From positions 744,001-808,000 of the forward strand of contig LATX02000200.1 in the NCBI GenBank assembly GCA_001466705.2: a stretch of 64,000 nt of DNA. Reading direction: 5' to 3'. Source of the DNA: Moniliophthora roreri. Taxonomy: Eukaryota > Basidiomycota > Agaricomycetes > Agaricales > Marasmiaceae. Positions 55,576 through 64,000 of this stretch are shown here, in pieces; the stretch's first letter is position 1, and every line of letters starts with the position of its first letter. A program made the translations under genes and the position numbers. Under the pieces are notes generated by a model that saw only the letters and a program-made list of their open reading frames with translations, had not been told where the DNA came from and did not search any database.

Positions 55576-57830
55576 TCAATACGTGTAGCCTGCGAAATTG
55601 TTCCGATATTAGAGCCACAACGGTTATCGGAAGAAAAGCACGACGTACGGAAATGAGGATTTTGCTTATCAGTCATATCCTTTTCAGCATTGATGGCACC
55701 AAGCTCCTTCACTTGCTCAGGTGTCAGGCCTTGAGCGGTGGCAGCAGCCTCTCTAGTTCGGTTGAGGTAGACAAGGTAAGTTCTCCATGATAGGATCATC
55801 ACGACTATCGAGAGTGTGCAATGAGTGTCGAGGACCATAAACAAGTCAGGGGGATACGTACAATTGAGGGCAAAGCATATAGCACAAGCAATGATCGCAG
55901 GCACATATCTGGGAGCGTCCTTGGCTCTGAAGAATTGGGAGCCAGCAGCGTTTCCTGTGCAGTATGCGACGAATAAAATACTCGAGACGATCGACTTTTT
56001 TGTCCGGCCTGCGACGTTAGAAGGGAGGAACAGCCAAAGCATGAGGCCGTTGACATTTACTGTCATTGTCTATCGCAAGGTCAGTCTTACGAACCTAGGA
56101 CAAATGTAGTGCATGTACCATCAAAAACATTCCAAACTTGATCCACCTATAGCTCAATTCATCGGGGAGAAGGGCCATTGCCAGCATGCCGACGAAACCA
56201 GGTATGATGGCAAAGAGCTAGAGAACAAACTCAGAGGTTGGCTTATGAATAATACACAAAGGGACACACCATCAGGTAAAAGCGGATATTGGGGCACCTT
56301 GAAGATAGCCAGCCAACGAAGAGGAACCATATGATAGAGGCGCCATCTCGAGGAATATTGTAGAGCACGGTCTCCAGAGAGGTGAAGCCAAAACTCTTGT
56401 AGACCAAGTTCCCGAACTGATTGATGTTTTGTCAGATTTTGAATAGGTCATCACTTGGGCTTTACACACCGAAGTAACGCCACCATTCGGAAGCGCAGAC
56501 AGTAACACGCTGAAGAACAGGAACCATGTAGAGGGGTCAATGAAAGCTTCAATGATCTGGTCTCTCTTCCATTCACGACGTCTACGAGCATCTGTTCCTG
56601 TGCGATTGTTAACAATGCGGGCCTGGACCATTCGTCGTTCTTCCGGAGAAATCCAGGACACCTCACGGGGAGTACCGAGTAGGAACCAACAAAAGATGGA
56701 GAGAACAATGGTAAGCGCGCCAAGAAAGAATGAAATCCTGGAGAATGATTATTAGAGACCAGAAATTAAAACCAAGTGCACCCAAGTACCCTTTCCAAGC
56801 AGCAAGTCCACCATGTTTCTCCGCATGGTCACCGATGGCGTACATGCAGAGGTTTGTGATGATACCCATACCAGCATTGGCTGTTCCCCAGATCACGGAC
56901 CGGCTACAATGATCTCATGAGCTCCAAAATCTGAGTCCGATGCCAAGGACATACAGAGTATGCTCCTGCGTCTTGTACCAAGTCGCTATGATGAGAAGGA
57001 AGGATGGCGAAATGGTGCATTCGAATGCTCCTTGAAGGAAACGTAATACCATGAGGTGGGTAAAGTTACGAGCTATGAGAAAAATACCATCAAATTCAGA
57101 TGCAGAGTAGAAGAACTGGGGAATGTTTAGAATCTTACCAAACCCGGTGCAGAGCACAATGATACCCCAGAAGAACATAAGGACAGCGAGAGTTTTCCCA
57201 ACTGATACCCGTTGCATCATGTAACTGCTAGGGAATTCAAAGGTCCTGTGAAGTGCTTCGATTTCTTGATTTCGGTAAGGAGAAGTATCGAGAGACGAAC
57301 ATGTACGCGAGATAGAAGATTCTATGGAACACGTAAGTACGCGGCGACAATGGCCGGTTTGTGTAACTCACGTCGAGAGCCTGCAAACCGAGTTAGCTAC
57401 CGGAGTCAAGGATGGAAGAAAACTCACCAAGAGAATTGTTGCCCAACAAGACCTGTATCTTCGCGTAGGCCGAATACCGCCTGTCTAATCACAGATGTTA
57501 GAGCTTGCAAGGAAAATCGAGGTAAAAGGCGGCCCGAGTTGGTCTAGCCGCCGTCAAATACACACGTCGAGATTCCTGTTTTGTCTGCCTGTTGAACGCC
57601 GTACGCAACCCACATGAGAGGTAAGAGGTATCGGTCCTGTTCCACAATGAATAAATCGTTCTGGAATAGTTGAATGTACGCACGATTTTCCGAAGGATTT
57701 GCCTGTACTGTTCTTCGGTGTAATCGGACTCGGTAAGGACGTCTTCCTGGCCACTGCGTTGCACCTTTTCAAGAACGTCGAGGTCATCAATGGACCCCTC
57801 CTCCATGACTGAGGGCTTCTTGGAAGACAT
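55576..57830 (-). CDS. MFS transporter, allantoate permease (ACS) type, copy B
   Basis: Starts MSSKKPSVMEEGSIDDLDVL; close paralogue of copy A with the same order of blocks: DYTEEQYRQILRKIVR, MQRVSVGKTLAVLMFFWGII, ISPEERRMVQARIVNNRTGT, FIDPSTWFLFFSVLLSALPN, NGLMLWLFLPSNVAGRTKKS, GNAAGSQFFRAKDAPRYVPA and LGAINAEKDMTDKQNPHFR. Splicing the last intron (donor GTACGT, acceptor TTTCGCAG) gives the end FRYTY, as in copy A; without it the frame would run on into non-conserved sequence. About 520 residues, twelve predicted helices. Function as for copy A, perhaps with shifted substrate choice. Confidence 0.88.
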
Positions 57831-58235
57831 TGGGCAGACGGGTTAGAGACGAAAAGGTGGAGAAGGGCTGAAACTTTCGTCCATCTAAAAATGAGACATG
57901 TGTGCCGTTACCCCCGATACGGAGCAGATGTTCTTCAGGGCTCTCACGAGTACTTGAATTTCGGTCCGCACATTGGTCCCACCCTACAATACCTTCCAAT
58001 CGAGGAAGCGAGCCCACAACTGAATGCAAGGCGGTGCGCTTGGTCATCCAACTTTTTCAAAGTCTCTACGATTATCAGAATATACGTACGTCACGCACAA
58101 AATTTGAAGCGCTAGGCAGGTCAGAACCGGGCTGACTTGCCAAGAAAAGTATCGCATTCGTATCAACGTTAACCATTCCTTCTGCCATTACTATTTGTGT
58201 ACAGAGAACACTCAGGCACATGGAGTGCCTGGCCG
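57831..58235. other. Intergenic
   Basis: Upstream region of transporter copy B and 3' flank of the phytase-like gene. No gene seen. Confidence 0.5.
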
Positions 58236-60147
58236 CTACTTGATACCAAGGGCACACTCAACACTCCCAGGTTTGACACTAGGTAAAGTCAGACGGAAGA
58301 CGAACATCTGATTGTCCACGTCCTTGCCAGCGTCAAAAGGTATACCCAGGGAGACACCATGGGTGCTTAGAAAGTCGTTATCGGCCTGAGATAAGAAAGG
58401 TCAATGCGATATACAAACAGAAACATCACGGTATCACATACCGCAGTGAAAAGAAAATAATCATTAGGAAACGCTGGGTCACCTGCGGGGGCAAGCGCCA
58501 ATGATTCCCATTTCCCAACTATCAGAGTCTCATCGTCATCACCGCCTGTCAGACAGGAGTTGATCTTGTGGGCGTGTGCGTGAACGGAGCATGTGTTACG
58601 CACCATTGTGGAGCCCAAACCTAGCCAGCTGGTCTTCATCAATATAATCCACGAAAGAAATATACGTGGCAGGCGTAATGCTCTTGTCCAACGTCCCCTT
58701 AGGTGCCACAGGGTTGCTGGGGTCATCAAATTTAGTCCCGTGTATATCGGTCGCCTTCGCGATACTGAATATATCAGCTTGTCTGATCACAAATCAAGTG
58801 TCAGAGCCCAGAAATAAAAGGCGGCCGCCGTCGGTCTCACTTGTATTTCGATTCAACCTCATCGCCACCCCGACCATCCCCATCTCTTGAGAGTGCGAGA
58901 AAGATGTTCTTGCTCACGAAGAAAATTTCGCTGCATTTGCGTGTGTTACCCTTACTATTGCTTCGCGGTAACGGAACGACCCACTCGCCCACTAACGCGG
59001 GACGTTTGGTGTCGTCCGAGACATCGTATGCAACAAGCCGAGTATAACTTGACGTCGCCTTGTCGTCTCCTCCATCTTGGATTGTGGCTGCCTGGAGCAT
59101 AGCATAGAGCACCTTGTTGTCGTGATCTAGGGTCAACCCTTCGAAACCTGGAGACAGTTGACGTTGGCGACCAGGCGCATCACGATGGACCAGAGCATAG
59201 ATTCTGGACTTACCCGAATTAGCTACTCGACCTGTCGCAGGGTCCTCAAGAGACGTGAACGTGAGAGCACCATGCTTGTCCTTCGGCAAAAAAGCCTCTG
59301 GAGGTTGTATGGTTTGGACCAAGTGGCCGTCAGCACTGAAACGGTAGATGTATGGACCGTATTCGTCGCTGATCCAATAGCTGGGAAAACAAGGGGTCAG
59401 CCTTCACGCCGCGGTGATTCGCATTAAGAGTGTGTACCTGCCATCGGGTGCTAACACAAGTCCTTCCACGTCAAGAGTCAAGCGATTAAAATCGTCACTC
59501 GGAATAGGCATTACTGGATCGGCATCTACTACTTGTGGGAAACCGTCTTGAGCTGCCCGGACAGCCAAAGCATCCAAACCGGTAGTTTTGGTGTTATTTC
59601 TTTCGAACATCAAGGTGGTGTTCTTGTATGTGAGCTGCAGTGTCGTCTGGGCAGTGAGGAAATCCAGGTTCTTGGAACCATAGTATGGCGTCAGAACGAA
59701 GTCGATTTCGTGTCGACGTGATTGATAGTCAATGGGCGTTTCGCTATTGTAGTCGTGTGATCAACAACCAGTTGCATAAGAGGTTATATATAAGACGCAC
59801 ACATTATATCCTCTGTCAGGGCTTTTCTTATTATTAGCAATGATTTATTCGTTAAGACGAGAGTATTACCATGCAACAAGGGTGCCCACGAACGTCCCAT
59901 TCGATCCTTTTTTCCACGTCCCTCTTTTGAATCCAATAGCACTTCCAAATCCTCCCAGAGTATCTCCAGTTGACTCCTTGAGATCGGATGGTATCAGTCC
60001 AAAGGCAACCAAGCCTTTGTTGACGTAGGTAACGCCATCCAGCTTGACAGAAACATCACGAGAAGCCAGAGGTGAACTAGAAGAGAGAGGCAGGCACACA
60101 ATAGCGGCTGTGATAGCTAGTAAACGAAGGTTGTAAAGAAGACCCAT
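58236..60147 (-). CDS. Secreted phytase-like (esterase-like activity of phytase family) protein
   Basis: Starts MGLLYNLRLLAITAAIVCLP (signal peptide). Exon 1 (59870-60147) covers VSVKLDGVTYVNKGLVAFGL and GFGSAIGFKRGTW. It is followed by a 21-nt microexon (59801-59821) encoding PDRGYNV, then exon 3 from 59743 (ETPIDYQSRRHEIDFVLTPY). The beta-propeller-like core has LDVEGLVLAPDG, YWISDEYGPYIYRFSADGH, SPGFEGLTLDHDNKVLYAML and KCSEIFFVSKNIFLALSRDG. C-terminal exons read ADIFSIAKATDIHGTKFD, GKWESLALAPAGDPAFPNDY and HGVSLGIPFDAGKDVDNQ, ending VECALGIK. The DEYGPYIYRF and EGL motifs are those of the Phytase-like Pfam family, found secreted in fungi. True substrate is not established. Confidence 0.88.
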
Positions 60148-60955
60148 GGAAGGAGAGAGTGGGAGAGAGGATCCAGCTTGCACCCGAGTACCAGTGGCAC
60201 TTATAGTAATCGTCCCCAGGAACTTGAAGTGAATCTGATGCTATCAAACTTTTTGCGTCGGTGACGGTGGAACCGAAGCAGGAACAAGGAATGGGTGTAG
60301 TATAAATAAACGTGCGATGGAGCGGTCAAAAAATGAGCCATCGAGGAAGAGAGCGGATGACCATGTGGGGAATAACAAACGTGGGCGATATTCAACATGA
60401 TCGATGCTTCCAGATTGCTTCCAGAGCCGACGCGGACGAGTTTCAAGATTTGAAAAGCAATAGAAAAGGCTTAAGAATGTGGCCTAATGTTGACCGATGC
60501 CGCTGTTCCGATTCGAAGCCCACTAAACGCAAACAGGTTACAGCACCAAGAGAAAGACCCTCGTGTGTCGTGTGACTGCAATCGTTCGCATTTCGGAAGG
60601 TTGACTGCCAACTGTCAGTCATTCGGTTGTCAGAGATTGTCAGAGTGACTGTCGATCAATATTATTAGGACAAAGACCGACCAAGACGAGGCCCTTATGG
60701 TGGGCGGAAGTTTCGATTTGACACATCTTTCCCTCCGTTTCCCACCTCGGTTGTTCCAACTTGAAGCGGTACAGGTTCGCACTGGAGAGGCATATTCTGG
60801 GGATGGCTCTGAGACAGTGAAAAGTGTCGATAAAAAAGACTCGCGTACTTATGGTGAGAGAGAGAAACGAGGCTCGGCAACTTGCGCAACTACGAACTTT
60901 GTAAGTGGGTTGACAGCCATCATTTTTGTCCAGCCTGCCAACCCTTTCATCCACG
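60148..60955. other. Intergenic, divergent promoters
   Basis: Between the phytase-like gene (-) and the methyltransferase (+). A minus-strand open frame (60640-61131) overlaps the methyltransferase start and is taken as a shadow. Confidence 0.5.
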
Positions 60956-61820
60956 ATGCAACTTTCAGCAGCCCTTTGTATAATTCCGGAAATGGCCAGA
61001 GCAGTCAGACTTGCTTTACTTCCAACGCTTCGAGATGTCTGGCAAGATCCAACGTTACTCATCCGGGTATCGAGAATCTTCATGGCGTATGTTTGGACAG
61101 GCTTTGCTGATGCCACGGACGAGGGTGGCAAGCCCGTGAAGGAAGGCTTGATTACGCCAAATGCACATGGTGTGGTGTTGGAATTGGGTGCAGGTAAGTA
61201 GAGTGCGATGAAAATCCTACTAGGGCCTTGCTGAAAGACGTCTTTCAGGCCATGGGCATACTGTAAACTATCTGGATCACAGTAGAGTCAAAACTTATGT
61301 TGCCCTGGAGCCTAATGCACTCATGCATCCACTCATTCGCCAAAAAGCAAACGATGCTGGCTACACGGAATCAGACGGGTCGCTCATCATCCTTTCCTGC
61401 AGCGCGGAAGACGTTACCTCTATCTTGAAGCTGGTCGACCGTGGCTCCCATCCAGTCGATACTATCATCTCAATTTTGACTTTGTGCACGATTCCTGCAC
61501 CAGAACAGACGATGCAGAAGCTTGTACGAGATGTGCTGCGACCTGGCGGTCAGGTCCTCTTCTACGAGCATGTGCTGAGCCCTAGGCATGATGTCGCTTG
61601 GTGGCAGCGCTTTTGGGCACCCATTTGGGAAGTCTTGTTTGATGGTTGCCGGTTGGATCGTCCTTCGCACGTATGGATTGGGGGACTGCAGGATATTGAT
61701 GTCGGTGAAACTGGGAACAAATTGTCGGTATGGAAGGGAGGTCAATCTTGGGGAAAGCCAGGGGAATCCGCAGAGAACCTGTGGTGGCATCAAGCAGGTA
61801 GATATGTGAAAAAAGAGTGA
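60956..61820 (+). CDS. SAM-dependent methyltransferase, METTL7-like
   Basis: Two exons (60956-61193, 61249-61820). A hydrophobic/amphipathic N-terminus (MQLSAALCIIPEMARAVRLA) is followed by RVSRIFMAYVWTGFADATDE. The SAM-binding motif I spans the intron: VVLELGAG then HGHTVNYLD. Motif II region reads YVALEPNALMHPLIRQKA, and motif post-I includes DTIISILTLCTIPAP and LRPGGQVLFYEHV. The end has WEVLFDGCRLDRPSHVWI and NLWWHQAGRYVKKE. The layout (LELGxGxG, EPN, C-terminal DGCxLxR, WWHQAGR-like) matches fungal methyltransferases related to METTL7/type 11. Its N-terminus may anchor it to a membrane. Substrate unknown. The start is the first ATG of the frame; an internal ATG 12 codons later is possible. 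Confidence 0.85.
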
Positions 61821-62046
61821 AATAGCAATGAAATAGGGTAAAATGAATAGATTGAGTATATTTTCAGTCTCTGAATGGGTCGCGTGCGTCACGCGTCGCG
61901 CGTTGTTGACAGAACGTGATCACCAAGCAATCCGCGTCTCTGGTTGTTTTATTTCCCATCACCACTATTCTACTTACCTCTGGAACACTAACTCGGATAC
62001 CCTAATCTTCTACCAGCTGGCTGCTTAATCTTTACTATCCCATCTC

Positions 62047-64000
62047 ATGGAAGACTCTGTCGTAGGGTCCAAATTACGGGAAAGAGACAAGATCATCGAA
62101 CAGAAATATGAACGCGAACTTCAAGCGAGGGACGCAAAGGCAGAGAAGTGGAAACGGGCATATGATAACCTGTGCACGGAGCTGTTCAACGAGCGGAACA
62201 ATAGCTTGAGACTTGCTCGGTCTCTAGGCTTCGAGACCACTTCGCAGGCTCAGCTGCACATCGAGAACTCGAATAACACCACGTATCGGGACTGCCTGAA
62301 GCAGAACGAGGAGACTCAGAAAGGGCTTAGAGAATTGAAGGCTGAATATGAGAGTAAGATTGAGGCATTGGAGAAGGAGAATGGGTCACTGAAAGAGTGC
62401 GTTACTGCCTTATAGTCAAGAGACCGCTGTTAACGTTACCCTTAGCGAGGTTGAGTCACACTCTAATCGTATCTTCCAACTCGAAACAGAGCAGCGTCTA
62501 TTAGAAGAGAGGTACGACCAACTGGCGACCGCTCATTCGGAGGCAACAGCCAAACACCTAAGGGAGTATCAGAGATTCAAAAAGTGGCGAAGATGGCTGT
62601 ACGATGAGGACGAAGCAGAGAAAATCGGGGATTCGAAGAAGAGAACAAAGTATGCGGCTTTGACATACTTGCGTCGGCGTGATCGAGTCAGAGCTCTTGA
62701 AGAAACTGCAAATGACGACAGTGGTGAGTGGCGACAAACGACTTCCTCCCTTCTTATTACTTAGTATAATTCCAGTATTGGATCTCGCTGACTTCGATGA
62801 TATATCTCCAATCAAGCCTCGTAAGCGACCATCCACCCCTTTGAGCTCGAGAAAGATACGCTTCTCCTCACCCTTGACGCCAACGACGCGAGCTAATGTG
62901 GTAAAGCGGACGCCCAAACGTGGACTCCCCTCGCTGACTCCGCCATCCTCCGCCCTACAACCACCAACTTCACCGTGAGCTCGTTCCGCTTCACCACTTA
63001 GGCCTTTTTCTGATATGAAACGTTTAGCTCTTCTGTTCCCCGTCATTCCGAGCAGAATACCAAATCTCCTAAGGATGATTTCCAGATCCCAAACTCGTCA
63101 GATACCGAGGAGGATACACAACTCAAGAGTATTCTAACATCAGCTATTCGCGATAACAAACGCTTGGGTGGTCCAAAGCCTCATCGTACGTACACTCCCT
63201 TCTTGTATTCTTATTCACCCGACTCATTTATATTTATCCTGTAGTCAATCAGTCTCCTAGTCCCTTCTCAAAGTCACCACTGCACACTCGTATTTTACCC
63301 GCACGAGCTCAACCACTCTTCTTAAAGCGCACGCATCCTGTGACGCCATTCTTTGCGGCACCATCTGCAAACCCCTTCGACTTGGAGTCGTCTTCGCCTC
63401 AAAGTTCGCCTTCACCTTCATCGCGGAAGCGTAGGAGAGTCAGCGAGGCTGACGCGTACAAACAGCTTGAAGATATCAAGGATCAAGGAAAGGGAAAGGA
63501 GATACCCGAAGGTAGTAAGGAGAACCAGAAGGGTTTGTCTATGTCTGTGGATAGAGCAGCAGGTTCTTCGTCATGGAAACGTTCGCAGTCCAGTGATAGA
63601 GCGATGCCACCACCGCCTGTGCTCGGCCCATCGTTGGTTGCATCGACTAGCCGTGCTCCCGACCCAGGAGATTATTCCGCATATAAAGGCAGAGGACGAT
63701 ATGCTCGATCGTCTTCGTGAGTTAACCGATCCTAAATGTAAGAACTCATATTGACCGATAGGCCCAGGAATAACCAAGAGAAAACCCTGAATGAGCTTTA
63801 CATGATAGATCCAGATCGGAACGAGGGGCTTAATCATGAGTTTGACGAAGTGGTGCGAGGAAAGGAGAGTAGGAAGAGGCTAGCTGCAGGTGATTGTGAG
63901 GACTGTCAAGAGGTTGGCGTCGAAGTCATGACCATCTATTTATCTAGTTGCTGATGCATTGAACAGTACTACGAAGCCATTGGACCCATGCCACCGCGCC
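62047..64000 (+). CDS. Sae2/CtIP/Ctp1-type DNA end-resection factor (3' end outside window)
   Basis: Starts MEDSVVGSKLRERDKIIEQK with a long N-terminal coiled coil (about residues 1-190, for example YERELQARDAKAEKWKRAYD and LETEQRLLEERYDQLATAH). A disordered Ser/Pro-rich middle follows, with many basic patches (RKRPSTPLSSRKIRFSSP, SSRKRRRVSEADAY). After an intron at 63718-63764 the conserved C-terminal domain begins: ELYMIDPDRNEGLNHEFDEV and VVRGKESRKRLAAGDCEDCQ. The next exon begins YYEAIGPMPPR, where the window ends. The CxxC and the following YYEAxGPMP are the hallmark of CtIP/Sae2, which activates Mre11-Rad50-Nbs1 to start double-strand break resection in mitosis and meiosis. Several introns are inferred; the stop codon is not in view. 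Confidence 0.87.

Noticed and set aside
55397..55618. Extended C-terminus of transporter copy B into this frame
   Set aside because: Joining in the other phase gives FRYTY and stop, identical to copy A; the longer frame has no conservation.
60640..61131. 163-codon minus-strand frame as a gene
   Set aside because: It lies antisense over the first exon of the methyltransferase, whose motifs are clear; no motif of its own.

Overview
The window looks like a chromosomal segment of an agaricomycete (mushroom-forming basidiomycete). Its genes carry many short GT-AG introns of about 50-70 bp, are packed closely on both strands, and belong to families typical of these fungi: DyP peroxidase, DUF6534 membrane proteins, VAO/BBE flavin oxidases, allantoate-permease-type transporters and a fungal tungstate-binding-like protein. 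No tRNA, rRNA or CRISPR array was found. Gene models were assembled by hand from reading frames, splice signals and family knowledge. Where exon coordinates are given, the exon lengths were checked to keep phase.

Region 1 (1 to about 11,132) is a transposon graveyard with almost no CpG dinucleotides. It holds two solo LTRs of one family (643-1088 and 4913-5540, each with a perfect 5-bp target duplication), a hAT-type miniature element (4240-4598), and a complete 3.2-kb LTR element (6815-10036) that seems to encode only gag. It also holds decayed copies of host genes: a C2H2 zinc-finger gene and an ARF-type GTPase. The solo LTR at 4913-5540 is the exception: it keeps its CpGs and so is probably a recent arrival. 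The depleted zone ends at a hAT-like terminus that abuts a fragment of the same zinc-finger gene family.

Region 2 (11-24 kb) carries, all on the minus strand, a tungstate/molybdate-binding-like protein, a broken TLC-domain gene and a tandem pair of secreted VAO/BBE-type flavoprotein oxidases with the same exon plan. A 3.5-kb stretch with no recognisable gene follows.

Region 3 (24-43 kb) holds an FHA-RING ubiquitin ligase of the Dma type (-), the intact C2H2 gene (+), a DUF6534 membrane protein (+) ending tail-to-tail with a ferric reductase (-), nucleoporin Nup53/Nup35 (+), a Zn2Cys6 transcription factor (-) and a secreted DyP peroxidase (-). The ferric reductase has an exact match to the iron-responsive GATA consensus upstream.

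Region 4 (43-64 kb) holds a metallo-beta-lactamase-fold hydrolase (-), a DHA1-type MFS transporter (+), peroxin PEX19 (+), two tandem allantoate-permease-type MFS transporters (-), a secreted phytase-like/esterase-like protein with a 21-nt microexon (-), a METTL7-like methyltransferase (+), and the 5' part of a Sae2/CtIP DNA-end-resection factor (+) cut by the window edge.

Housekeeping genes (DMA, NUP53, PEX19, SAE2) are interspersed with secreted or transport functions. No coherent biosynthetic cluster or defence system is evident. The most unusual material is in the CpG-depleted repeat block and in a few splice-level oddities.
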